Shown here in pieces: positions 1-8,490 of a stretch of 64,000 bases of DNA (within the stretch, counting starts at the first letter, position 1; each line of letters starts with the position of its first letter). The DNA comes from Helicobacter bilis ATCC 51630. Its GTDB lineage: Bacteria > Campylobacterota > Campylobacteria > Campylobacterales > Helicobacteraceae. Both the position numbers and the translations under genes were made by a program. The stretch is taken from positions 1 to 64,000 of the forward strand of contig NZ_JMKW01000004.1 of NCBI RefSeq assembly GCF_000686565.1, in the 5' to 3' direction. Below the pieces are notes generated by a model. The model did no database searches, was not told where the DNA came from, and saw only the letters and a program-made list of their open reading frames with translations.

Positions 1-130
1 AAGTGCTATCGCTTACTAATAAATCTTTATTTGCTTTATTATTAGCATTAGCTTTATTACTTGCTTTATTCATGCTATTTTCAAAGCTTGTTATAACCCT
101 TTTTATATCATGTAACGTCGTGTATTGCAT
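1..130 (-). CDS. Partial hypothetical protein, C-terminus beyond left edge
   Basis: The reading frame is open from an ATG at 130 to the window edge (43 codons) with no stop. An AAGGA ribosome site (141-145 on the plus strand as TCCTT) sits 10 nt upstream. The product starts MQYTTLHDIKRVITSFENSM and then becomes rich in Asn, Lys and Ala, because the DNA repeats AATAAAGC-like units. No family is recognised. The N-terminal 20 residues look like an ordinary helical protein, which together with the ribosome site argues that this is a real gene and not a chance frame. A downstream ATG at 73 is an alternative start but lacks a ribosome site. Confidence 0.5.
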   Translation of the reverse strand, partial: MQYTTLHDIKRVITSFENSMNKASNKANANNKANKDLLVSDST

Positions 131-387
131 GTGTAATCATTCCTTATAAAATAGTCTTTGTTATCTACTTTATAAAGCATGTTAGTAGTGTTTGCATGTA
201 AGGGTGTTATGCTTTGCATGTATATTAATGCTTTTGTATTGCATACTAAGAGCCGAGCATAAAAACACATAACATAAAAAGTAACACTAAAAAGCAAGTA
301 TTGCATACATATATACTTTAATTGCTTTATATGTTTTAAATATGGTAGAAATCCTAGTAGAAACTTAAAATCCACATAGATAATTAG

Positions 388-923
388 AGTGCGGTATATA
401 ATGTTTTTGAAAAAATAGAAAGCAGTGTAGAAATACTTCCAAATTATAAAATGAGCAACACAATAAAGAAATATCAAACCAAAATTGAGATATTCCCTAC
501 AAATCCAAACATTACTAAGGCAGATATTTTAGAATTTTTTGAATTGAACATGTTGTATTATTATTGTGATTCCTATCGACATAGAAACAAATTTAAATAT
601 GATAAGTTTTTTTGGGGGATACTGGAGATCTAGTTTGAATGCCGCAAATCCTACCCATATCGGTAAACACATTGACATCATGGAAGAATTATTTCCAGCA
701 GATTATATTGATCTTTTTATTATTGGAGTGATGATTTGGTAGGAAGACTACCCCTAGCAATCTATCATGTTATAAAGGATATAAATACCAAGCTTGGATA
801 TATTTTAGAGATAATTTCTTTTATCAAGGAAAATATAACGATAATTATATAGCAATTATACAAACTTCTTGGGATACACCTGAATTTTGGAGTGAATATA
901 ATATTTCAGTAGTTCATATATGA
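388..923 (+). pseudogene. Decayed gene of unknown function, multiple frameshifts
   Basis: Protein-like sequence continues through all three frames in succession. Frame A (388-618, with an internal ATG at 451) reads through KKYQTKIEIFPTNPN and DKFFWG. It breaks at GGGGG (614-618) and continues one frame over as GYWRSSLNAANPTHIGKHID up to about 725. It then shifts again to YWSDDLVGRLPLAIYHVIK and finally to GYKYQAWIYFRDNFFYQGKY ending at TGA 921-923. The segments are rich in Trp and Tyr and join into one plausible soluble protein of about 170-180 residues, so I read this as one gene with at least three indels. No intact start with a ribosome site is visible, and the family is not recognised. 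The short ORF 451-633 is only its first segment. Confidence 0.5.
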
Positions 924-1061
924 GGAAAGTATAAGATACTTCAATGAGATTTTAGCCCATAGATTTCATAAACTCACTTAGTTGAAAATTAAGTGGAGCA
1001 TGAAGCTTATATACTATAAGACTGCTATGATTAAGGATACTAGTTTCTATCAACAAATATT

Positions 1062-2669
1062 CTACTTCTTCGTTTCCAAATACTCTTCATAGCTGCCGCG
1101 GAAGTCAATCATTTTTGTGCCGCCATTTTTAGAATCAATAACAAGTTCTATGATTCTATTTGCATATGCACCGATGAGTTCTCTATCATGACTTACACAT
1201 ATTACACCGCCTACATAGTTATAAAGGGCTTCGCCTAATGCGATGATGGCTTCTAGGTCAAGGTGGTTTGTCGGCTCATCTAATAATAAAAAGTTGCTTT
1301 TAGCAAGCATGAGTTTTGAAAGCATGATTCTATGCTTTTCACCACCACTTAATGCTCCCACACTTTTTTCTTGCTCTTCCCCATTAAATAGCATTCGCCC
1401 AAGTGATGTCCTAATCTCATTAGAATCTACACTCTTATCAAATGCCCTTAGCCATTCATATAGCGTTTCTTCACCTTTTATAATCTCGCTTGTATCCTGC
1501 GGGAAGTAGCCCATTTCAATAGTCGCTCCCCATTTTACCACGCCGCTATTTTGCTGTAATTGCTCTGCTAGAATCTTGCAAAGTGTGGTTTTGCCAACGC
1601 CATTTGCACCAATGAGTGCGATTTTATCACCGGGCAAGACATTGAGTTCTAGATTCTGAAATATGACTAAATCACCATAAGAGTGGCTAAGATTTTTAAC
1701 ATTTAAGACTTCATTGCCAATATTTCTTTTAATCTTAAAAGCAATGCTTGGGTCTCTTCTGCTTGATATTTGCAAGGCTTCAAGATTTAGTTTATCAAGC
1801 TGCTTTTGCCTTGAAGTTGCCTGTTTTGCCTTACTCGCATTTGCACCAAAGCGGCGGATAAAGTCTTCTAGTTCTGCTTTTTCCTTTAGCTTTTTATTTC
1901 TCTCCATTTCCTGCTGCTTTGCAATGAGTGTAGAAGCGATATACCAATCATCATAATTACCGCTAAATTCTCTCAGTGTTTTAAAATCAAGGTCTAAAAT
2001 ATGCGTGCAAACCGCATTTAAAAAGTGCCTATCATGGCTAATAACTACGAGTGTGCCCTCATGTCTTTTAAGATTTTCTTCAAGCCATGCAATAGCACTT
2101 AAATCAAGGTTATTTGTCGGCTCATCAAGCAGTAATACATCTGGCTTTGGAAATAAAACTTGTGCTAATAGAATCTTAAATTTATCCCCGCCTGTGAGTG
2201 TTTTCATAAGCTCATTATGTGTATTTGCTGGAAATCCTAAGTCTTCTAGAATCTTTTCAATCACAACTTCACATTCATACATAGGATCTTCTTCCACGCA
2301 AATCATCTCAAGCTCACCTAAACGAGAATTGATTTTATCATCGCTTAAATCCGCTGTTGCATAGAGATTCTCTTTCTCTTTTATTGCATCATATAGCCTT
2401 TTATTGCCAATTAGCACAGCATCTTTCAAGCTTAAATCTTCAAATGCGTATTGATTTTGACTTAACACACCAAGACGCAAACCGCTATTTAGCACAATAT
2501 CACCACTACTTGCCTCTATCTCACCACTTAGAATCTTAAGAAAAGTCGATTTACCTGCACCATTTGCCCCAATAAGCCCATATCTCTTTCCACTATCAAG
2601 CTTTATATTTATATTTTCAAATAATGTTTTTGTCGCATAACGCATACTCACATTTATTGCTTGTAACAT
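1062..2669 (-). CDS. ybiT: ABC-F family ATPase, YbiT type
   Basis: A soluble protein with two ABC ATPase domains and no membrane segment, as in the ABC-F translation factors that bind the ribosome. Domain 1 has Walker A GANGAGKS (34-41), signature LTGGD and Walker B LLLDEPTNNLD. Domain 2 has Walker A GANGVGKT, signature LSGGEKHR and Walker B LLLDEPTNHLD. Between them lies the charged interdomain linker (around 245-300) typical of the family. Overall the sequence resembles E. coli YbiT more than EttA or Uup: it starts MLQAINVSMRYATKTLFENI and its 535 residues match the family length. The ATG at 2669 follows AAGGA by a few bases. It is transcribed divergently from ccoG and appears monocistronic. 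Function in translation is inferred from the family. Confidence 0.9.
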   Translation of the reverse strand: MLQAINVSMRYATKTLFENINIKLDSGKRYGLIGANGAGKSTFLKILSGEIEASSGDIVLNSGLRLGVLSQNQYAFEDLSLKDAVLIGNKRLYDAIKEKENLYATADLSDDKINSRLGELEMICVEEDPMYECEVVIEKILEDLGFPANTHNELMKTLTGGDKFKILLAQVLFPKPDVLLLDEPTNNLDLSAIAWLEENLKRHEGTLVVISHDRHFLNAVCTHILDLDFKTLREFSGNYDDWYIASTLIAKQQEMERNKKLKEKAELEDFIRRFGANASKAKQATSRQKQLDKLNLEALQISSRRDPSIAFKIKRNIGNEVLNVKNLSHSYGDLVIFQNLELNVLPGDKIALIGANGVGKTTLCKILAEQLQQNSGVVKWGATIEMGYFPQDTSEIIKGEETLYEWLRAFDKSVDSNEIRTSLGRMLFNGEEQEKSVGALSGGEKHRIMLSKLMLAKSNFLLLDEPTNHLDLEAIIALGEALYNYVGGVICVSHDRELIGAYANRIIELVIDSKNGGTKMIDFRGSYEEYLETKK

Positions 2670-2807
2670 AGCATTCCTTAGTATTAATTTTAAATAAAGT
2701 TACAAAACTTAATACTTTAATGTAATTTTAACATTAAAATATGTATAATCATCAAATTAACCCAAAACTTTGATTCTAGCTATCAAAGACTATTTAAAGG
2801 ATTGATT

Positions 2808-4250
2808 ATGCAAGCCGCTTCAGATTCTAATACACAAAAAAATGGCGCTAAGGTTGAAAACTTTCGTAGAAAGCGACACATAGGCTACATTATACTCACA
2901 ATCGTGCTTTTAGTCGTCCCTTTCATTCGCATTGGAGAAGCACAAAATCATATCTTTTTGCTCTCTTTTGACCATAAGGTATTGCATGTGCTAGGCATTG
3001 AGTATAGCATACAAGAATTTTATGTTATGACTTTCATGCTTATGGTGCTTTTTGTTGGTATCTTTTTTATGACCGTTATGGCAGGGAGATTCTGGTGTGG
3101 TTGGGGCTGTCCGCAGACTATTTTCCGCTCTGTGTATCGCGATATTATCCAAACTCAACTACTTGGATTAAGAAAGAAAATATCAAATAAGCAAGAAGTC
3201 TTAAAGCTTGACACACCGATGAAAAAGTTTAAATATGTGCTAGGCATTGTGCTTTTTGCATGTATTGCCCTTATTGCTACTGCTGACTTTTTATTCTTTT
3301 TTGTGCCACCAGAAGATTTTTTTGTATATGCTAGAGATTTTGGAGAACATAGAGTTTTGCTTGGATTCTGGCTTGTTGTGGCTTCATTTATGACGATTGA
3401 AGTCTGCTTTATTGCTGAAAAATTCTGTATCTACATGTGTCCTTATGCAAGGGTGCAGTCAGTCTTTTTTGATAACGATACGCTTATGTCTATCTATGAT
3501 ACAAAAAGAGGGGGATTGCTATATAATCCAAATGGCAGTGCAATAGGCATTGCACCCAAAAAGCAAGACCCGCATAATGAATGCACAAATTGTCAGAGTT
3601 GCGTAAAAGTGTGTCCAACACATATTGATATTAGAAAAGGCACACAGCTTGAATGTATCCATTGCTTAGAATGTGTTGATGCGTGTTCTGCTGTTATGGC
3701 GAAGTTTAATTTGCCAAGCCTTGTTACATGGAGTTCGCCAAATGCTATGGAGAAAAAGACAAAGCCAAGACTTTTAAGGGCTAAAACTATTGCGTATATG
3801 GTGATATTGACACTTATATTTGCATTACTTATTTTTGTGGGTAAATCTCATAAGAGTATGCTATTAAATATCACAAGAGCATCAGAGCTTTATATTGTGC
3901 GAGATAGTGGTGCAATCGATAATGTATATAAGTTTGTTGTGCAGAATGTCGATAAAGATCCACACACTTTTGCATTTGAAGTTGATGGCGACATGGCAGA
4001 CAAATTTGAGATCATTATGCCAGATCATAGAGGTAAAAAGGAATTTTTAATTGAACCAAATGAGCCAAAATTCCTTGTTGTTATATTGCGTGCAAAAGGT
4101 GAATATAATGATTCCATAGACACGGATAAGAATATACCACTTACAATTAAGTCTTATGCGACCGATAATAAAGATAACATTAATATTAAATATAGCACGT
4201 TCTTTATATATCCAAGCAAAGCTATTATTGAGAAGAAGTTGCATAAATAG
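2808..4250 (+). CDS. ccoG: Cytochrome c oxidase accessory protein CcoG (FixG)
   Basis: Membrane-bound iron-sulfur protein needed for assembly of the cbb3 oxidase, thought to reduce copper for delivery to CcoN. Visible parts: TM helices around 25-42, 72-92, 143-167 and 184-203, the motif CGWGCP (97-102), CIYMCP (207-212), two 4Fe-4S motifs CTNCQSCVKVCP (259-270) and CIHCLECVDAC (283-293), a TM helix near 327-345, and a C-terminal Ig-like periplasmic domain. The length of 480 residues is normal. I take the ATG at 2808, six bases after AAGGA (2797-2801). A TTG two codons upstream is in frame but too close to that site. The gene is some 23 kb from ccoNOQP, so it is not in the structural operon. 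Downstream is an intergenic stretch rich in the AGATTCT motif. Confidence 0.93.
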   Translation: MQAASDSNTQKNGAKVENFRRKRHIGYIILTIVLLVVPFIRIGEAQNHIFLLSFDHKVLHVLGIEYSIQEFYVMTFMLMVLFVGIFFMTVMAGRFWCGWGCPQTIFRSVYRDIIQTQLLGLRKKISNKQEVLKLDTPMKKFKYVLGIVLFACIALIATADFLFFFVPPEDFFVYARDFGEHRVLLGFWLVVASFMTIEVCFIAEKFCIYMCPYARVQSVFFDNDTLMSIYDTKRGGLLYNPNGSAIGIAPKKQDPHNECTNCQSCVKVCPTHIDIRKGTQLECIHCLECVDACSAVMAKFNLPSLVTWSSPNAMEKKTKPRLLRAKTIAYMVILTLIFALLIFVGKSHKSMLLNITRASELYIVRDSGAIDNVYKFVVQNVDKDPHTFAFEVDGDMADKFEIIMPDHRGKKEFLIEPNEPKFLVVILRAKGEYNDSIDTDKNIPLTIKSYATDNKDNINIKYSTFFIYPSKAIIEKKLHK

Positions 4251-4387
4251 CACTAATATTTTGTTGCAGCCGGGATTCATAAACCACTTCTATAAATAGA
4301 TTCCATAAATTAGAATCTATCTATATGCTAGATTCTAAAAAACATTCCACAAAATCCCATAAAGACCGATATTATAGAATCTACTTT

Positions 4388-4393
4388 TATAAT
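4388..4393 (+). promoter_or_regulatory. -10 box upstream of Hcp-like gene
   Basis: TATAAT lies 33 nt upstream of the TTG start at 4426 in an AT-rich gap. The segment 4290-4380 just before it holds inverted AGATTC/GAATCT copies able to form a 7-bp stem. Confidence 0.5.
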
Positions 4394-4425
4394 TGCTATG
4401 ACTATAGCATAGCAGGGAGTTTGTT

Positions 4426-5100
4426 TTGAGAGCATTTCTTATCACACGCTGTATTTATTTTTTTAAAAGGTTTTGTTTAGTCCTTTCTGTTGGCTTTATG
4501 CTGTGTTATAATTTGTATGCGTTTGATAGGCTAACTGAAGAAGAGTGGCATTATACATATAATTTTTGTATGCAAAATAATGCGAATGCATGTGATTATC
4601 TTATCGATAATGGCTTAGTTGGTCCGCAAGAATGCCTTGATAAACAATGTGAGATTGTAGGCATGATATACACACTTGCAGGCAGACACGATGAAGCACT
4701 AGCCTATTTTGAAAAGCTATGTGAGGGTGGAAATGTAGCAAGTTGTGGTAATGTCGGCGATATTTATTATTTCCATTTACATGATTATTTTCGGGCAAGA
4801 GACTTTTATGAGCGTTCATGTAAGCAAAAAAATAGCGCAAGTTGCTATGGTTTAGGCATTATGTATGGTAATGGAGAGGGTGTGAGACAAAGCTTTGATA
4901 AGGAGGATAACTTTTATAAACAAGCATGTAATGGTAAAGAGCCGCTTGGCTGTTATAATTTGGGCGTAATGTATCAGCAAAAAACAGATATGAAAAATCA
5001 TCTAAGCATAGCAAAAGAGTTTTATGGCAAGGCATGTGATTATGGCTATCAAAGCGGCTGTGATAAATACAGAGAGTTTAATGAAGTAGGAATTAAATAG
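4426..5100 (+). CDS. Hcp-like Sel1-repeat protein, secreted
   Basis: A Helicobacter cysteine-rich protein (Hcp) relative built from Sel1-like helical repeats. A signal-type hydrophobic segment at about 16-32 is followed by cysteine pairs spaced exactly CX7C at 48/56, 99/107, 132/140, 168/176 and 204/212, plus 70/75. In Hcp proteins each such pair forms a disulfide that locks one repeat, so export to the periplasm or outside is expected. The repeat consensus (Y-G-L-G-x-M-Y, A-C-x-x-G) is clear in the second half. The start is TTG after AGGGAG. The 224 residues correspond to about five repeats. Hcp proteins are known as immunogenic and some bind peptidoglycan-related molecules. The precise role here is not known. 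Confidence 0.85.
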   Translation: MRAFLITRCIYFFKRFCLVLSVGFMLCYNLYAFDRLTEEEWHYTYNFCMQNNANACDYLIDNGLVGPQECLDKQCEIVGMIYTLAGRHDEALAYFEKLCEGGNVASCGNVGDIYYFHLHDYFRARDFYERSCKQKNSASCYGLGIMYGNGEGVRQSFDKEDNFYKQACNGKEPLGCYNLGVMYQQKTDMKNHLSIAKEFYGKACDYGYQSGCDKYREFNEVGIK

Positions 5101-5121
5101 TCTTATTATAAGAGAAGCATT

Positions 5122-5511
5122 TTGAGACAATATGTAAAAAAATATATCGATAAAAGCACTATTATTTATGGTGTAGTGGGGATTATTAATACCATTGTTG
5201 GCTATGGTATTATGTTTGGCTTGACCTTTATGGGTGTTGTGCCAGAGATTGCAAATGCACTAGGTTATGGAATTGCTTTTATAGTTTCGTATTTGTTGAA
5301 TAAAAGATTTACCTTTCAGTCAAAACACACTCATAAAAGGGATTTTACACGCTTTGTGATAGCAAGTTGCTTTGCTTATATGACGAATTTATTGACACTT
5401 ATTATATGTTATAGAATCTTATCTTGGAATGAATATATAGCACTCATAGTTGCAAGTATAATGTATGTCATTGTTGGCTATTTGTTGCATAAATTTTGGA
5501 CTTTTCGCTAA
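5122..5511 (+). CDS. GtrA family membrane protein
   Basis: Small four-helix membrane protein with the GtrA signature near the start (YGVVGIINTIVGYGIMFGL) and SYLLNKRFTF at about residues 60-69. GtrA proteins are thought to move undecaprenyl-phosphate-linked sugars or to assist glycosyltransferases in surface polysaccharide modification. The 129 residues are a full family length. The start is TTG at 5122, because the nearby ATG (5132) is directly followed by a stop. It begins 21 nt after the Hcp-like gene and may be co-transcribed with it. No glycosyltransferase partner is adjacent, so the substrate cannot be named. Confidence 0.85.
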   Translation: MRQYVKKYIDKSTIIYGVVGIINTIVGYGIMFGLTFMGVVPEIANALGYGIAFIVSYLLNKRFTFQSKHTHKRDFTRFVIASCFAYMTNLLTLIICYRILSWNEYIALIVASIMYVIVGYLLHKFWTFR

Positions 5512-5599
5512 GATTATAAAGATTAAAATTGCTTTTAGATTCTATATCAAATCTAAAATAAGCTAATAATCTTAGTCCATATAGAGTGAGGGAAAAAAT

Positions 5600-6379
5600 A
5601 TGCGAGTTGATTTACATAATCACACCACTTACTGCAATCATGCAAATGGGAGTATGGAATCTTACATGCAAAAGGCAAGTAGTCTTGGTATAGATATCTT
5701 TGGATTTTCATGCCATGCCCCGATGGACTTTGATAAAAAATATCGCATGAGTTTTGCGGATTTACCAAACTATCTTGCACAGATTCCAAAATCTTATGAA
5801 TCTATGGAAGTTTTGCGTGCGTTAGAAGTGGATTATATACTTGGTAGGGAAGATTTACTAGATAAATCTGTGCTAGATTCTGATGTGGATTATTTGATAG
5901 GTTCGGTGCATTTCTTAGATGATTGGGGCTTTGATAACCCAGAATTTATAGGTAAATGGCAAAAAATGGGCGTATTTGCCACTTGGGATAAATATCTCTC
6001 ATCTTTGCAAGGCATGGCAAAAACAGGGTATTTTCAGATAGTTGGACATTTTGATTTACCAAAGCTATTTGGCGATATTATGCCGCAGAATCTCTACACA
6101 AAAATGGAAGAAACACTACATATTATGAAAGATATGGATATGGTGCTAGAGATAAATGCAGCAGGTTTGAGAAAAGATATAAAAGAGCAGTATCCTTCAA
6201 GCAAGATTCTAAAAAAAGCAAAGGAAATAGGACTTGATATAACGATGGGAAGCGATGCACACGATATTTGGCAAGTAGGCTTTGGTTATGAAGAATGTTT
6301 AAAGATTCTAAAAGATATTGGCTTTAACAAACTTACAATTTTTCGTAAAAAACAGAAGTTTTTGGTTGATTTAGATTAA
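5600..6379 (+). CDS. PHP-domain histidinol-phosphatase family protein (HisJ-like)
   Basis: A polymerase-and-histidinol-phosphatase (PHP) metal-dependent phosphoesterase. Metal-ligand motifs in order: DLHNHTTYCNHA at 4-15, an ALEVDY segment near 79, IGSVHF near 102, GHFDLPK near 152, EINAAG near 188 and GSDAHD near 217. HisJ enzymes remove phosphate from histidinol phosphate in histidine synthesis. No other his gene is near, so the substrate is inferred from family only and other phosphate esters are possible. The 259 residues are normal for HisJ. The ATG follows GTGAGGGAAAAAAT. It lies 88 nt after gtrA. Confidence 0.8.
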   Translation: MRVDLHNHTTYCNHANGSMESYMQKASSLGIDIFGFSCHAPMDFDKKYRMSFADLPNYLAQIPKSYESMEVLRALEVDYILGREDLLDKSVLDSDVDYLIGSVHFLDDWGFDNPEFIGKWQKMGVFATWDKYLSSLQGMAKTGYFQIVGHFDLPKLFGDIMPQNLYTKMEETLHIMKDMDMVLEINAAGLRKDIKEQYPSSKILKKAKEIGLDITMGSDAHDIWQVGFGYEECLKILKDIGFNKLTIFRKKQKFLVDLD

Positions 6380-6402
6380 TAAAAATATCACTTGAAGTTT
6401 GC

Positions 6403-6408
6403 TATAAT
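6403..6408 (+). promoter_or_regulatory. Extended -10 promoter of ruvB
   Basis: TTTGCTATAATTC gives TGCTATAAT, the extended -10 typical of Helicobacter vegetative promoters. It is 22 nt before the ruvB ATG, so the leader is very short. Confidence 0.65.
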
Positions 6409-6430
6409 TCACTAAAAACAAGGCTATATA

Positions 6431-7474
6431 ATGGAGAAAATTTCACTATTAAATAACGAACAAACAGAACGCATAATCGCTGGTGATAAGAAGACAATAG
6501 ATTCTCAAAATGAAAATACCCTGCGACCTATATCATGGGAAAACTATATAGGACAAGACAAGATTAAGAAAAATTTGCAGGTATTTATTGAAGCAAGTAA
6601 GAAGCGCAATGAATGTTTAGACCATATTCTATTCTTTGGACCGCCAGGACTTGGCAAAACTACGATTAGCCACATTATCGCACATGAAATGGGGGCAAAT
6701 ATTAAAGTCAGTGCAGCCCCCATGATAGAAAAAGCGGGGGATTTAGCAGCAATTATGACAAATCTTAGTCATGGCGATATTTTGTTTATCGATGAGATTC
6801 ACAGGCTAAGTCCTGCTATTGAAGAGATTTTATATCCAGCTATGGAAGATTTTCGCCTTGATATTATCATAGGGCAAGGGGCAGCCGCTCAAACTATAAA
6901 GATTGATTTAGCCCCATTTACTTTAATCGGTGCGACAACAAGGGCTGGTATGCTATCAAACCCCTTGCGAGATAGGTTTGGAATCAGTGCGAAACTAGAA
7001 TTTTACAATGAAGATGAGTTAGCCTTAATCATCACAAAAGCAAGCCTTAAACTAAACACAAAGATTAATGAAATGAGTGCAAAAGAGATTGCAAAACGAT
7101 CGCGTGGCACACCGCGTATTGCCCTGCGACTACTAAAAAGGGTAAGGGACTTTGCTGAAGTGCAGGATAAAAAGATAATCGATGAAGTCATCGCAAAACA
7201 CGCATTAAATGAGCTAGGCGTAAATGAGCTAGGCTTTGATGAGATGGATTTGGGCTATTTGAAGATTCTATCACAGGCAAATGGCAGACCTATTGGCTTA
7301 AACACAATCGCAGCGGCAATGAGCGAAGATGAAGGGACAATAGAAGATGTGATTGAACCATACCTACTTGCAAATGGCTATATTGAACGCACTGCAAAAG
7401 GCAGAATCGCCACGCCTAAAACCTATACGCTTTTTCCACATTATGCTAAAAATGATGGTTTAAGTTTATTTTAA
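6431..7474 (+). CDS. ruvB: Holliday junction branch migration ATPase RuvB
   Basis: AAA+ motor that drives Holliday junction migration with RuvA. Walker [10 protein letters not shown] at 70-78, Walker B FIDEIHRL near 120, sensor and arginine finger segments IGATTRAG and LRDRFGI near 167-184, and the C-terminal winged helix ending around [14 protein letters not shown]. The N-terminal 25 residues are longer and less conserved than usual. The 347 residues are otherwise normal. It has its own extended -10 promoter and is followed within 2 nt by a run of nine G (7477-7485). Confidence 0.97.
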   Translation: MEKISLLNNEQTERIIAGDKKTIDSQNENTLRPISWENYIGQDKIKKNLQVFIEASKKRNECLDHILFFGPPGLGKTTISHIIAHEMGANIKVSAAPMIEKAGDLAAIMTNLSHGDILFIDEIHRLSPAIEEILYPAMEDFRLDIIIGQGAAAQTIKIDLAPFTLIGATTRAGMLSNPLRDRFGISAKLEFYNEDELALIITKASLKLNTKINEMSAKEIAKRSRGTPRIALRLLKRVRDFAEVQDKKIIDEVIAKHALNELGVNELGFDEMDLGYLKILSQANGRPIGLNTIAAAMSEDEGTIEDVIEPYLLANGYIERTAKGRIATPKTYTLFPHYAKNDGLSLF

Positions 7475-8490
7475 CAGGGGGGGGGAATTGCTTTTGTTAA
7501 TGTTAAAATCGGTGTTGTATGCAATACTTGAATAATACAACACTTTTCAAGCTTCAAACGCCCAAAATACCGATACTCTAAACACTAAGCAAAAAAAAAC
7601 CCTTTTTACTTTTTATGTATCCTTTTTTAAAATACATTCAAAAACACACATAAGATATAAACAAAAAATCATGTGGAAGTAAGAAAAAGGAATTATAACA
7701 TATAAGCATATTATTAAAGTAGCTTGTTATAAAACCCTTAATTTAAGGCTTTTGTGTGTTGGTGTGTTTATGTGTGTTAGAGAGAGTTGTTTTATGAGTG
7801 TTAAAAAATTTAAGTATTAAGCATGGATTAAAATCTAAAAAGACAATATAGAGGGTTGTGTTAAGAAGCATTTTAGGGAATGAAAAATGTTATAGGCTTT
7901 TTAAATTCTAATTGTCTTTTTGTGGGGTTTGGTGTTTAGGATTTTGGGGAGATTGGAATCTTATATTTGCTTTATAGTTTAGAATCTTGATTCTGTGTGT
8001 TGTCTTTTTGCGGGTTTGGACTGGTACTTCGCACAAGTGGCACTTTCAAAGAGAGTTGCTTCTCATGCTTCGTCATTTATATTCAATAAGCTTATTACAT
8101 AAGAATCTACACAACCCTTGAATTATTTAAAAATACTTCTGCAATGGGTGTTTTAGATTGTTGAGATTCTAGTGTCAATTATGCGTTATCTTTAATGTTT
8201 AATTCTCTAAAATCTTTTATTATGGAATTTTTTGGATTCTACGCCTTATTTTAGTCTATTGGATTTAGGCATTTGTCATGTTAGATTTAGTTTGTGTGAA
8301 TTTTATCGGGTTTTATATATTTTTGATTTAGATCTTTTTGTATTTGCATTTTTCAAACTTTAATATTTGAGATTGATTTAAAAGACTTGGTTGTAGTGAT
8401 TGTGTTGTGTAAGATTGCAAGTTGCACAAATGGTTAAATTCCAGTCTAACATCTTGCTAATTCAAACCCCAAATCAACAAAAATTTAGCC
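7475..8490. other. 1-kb stretch without a supported gene, with G9 tract
   Basis: Between ruvB and the convergent maf there is no frame longer than 60 codons that does not shadow a neighbour. It holds the G9 run at 7477-7485, many TGTGTT and TTTTTG-GGG runs, a twice-repeated TGTCTTTTTGNGGGTTTGG-like element (about 7914-7930 and 8003-8020) and scattered AGATTCT/AGAATCT copies. The base skew changes from A-rich to T/G-rich near 7720. I see no tRNA fold, no tmRNA and no clear decayed gene. Confidence 0.6.
7477..7485. repeat. Homopolymeric G9 tract
   Basis: Nine consecutive G two bases after the ruvB stop codon. It is outside any reading frame, so it cannot switch ruvB. It may be a relic of a lost phase-variable gene or lie in the 3' untranslated region. 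Confidence 0.9.

Noticed and set aside
103-477. 124-codon minus-strand frame
   Set aside because: Phe/Tyr/Ile-rich translation of AT-rich DNA, no ribosome site, overlaps the decayed gene and the better-supported partial gene at 1-130.
8037-8060. TGGCAC followed by TTGCT, resembling a sigma-54 promoter
   Set aside because: The spacing is 12 nt instead of 5 nt and no gene follows.
8400-8470. GCTAATTCAAACCCC resembling a tRNA T-loop
   Set aside because: No acceptor stem, D-arm or anticodon arm can be paired around it.
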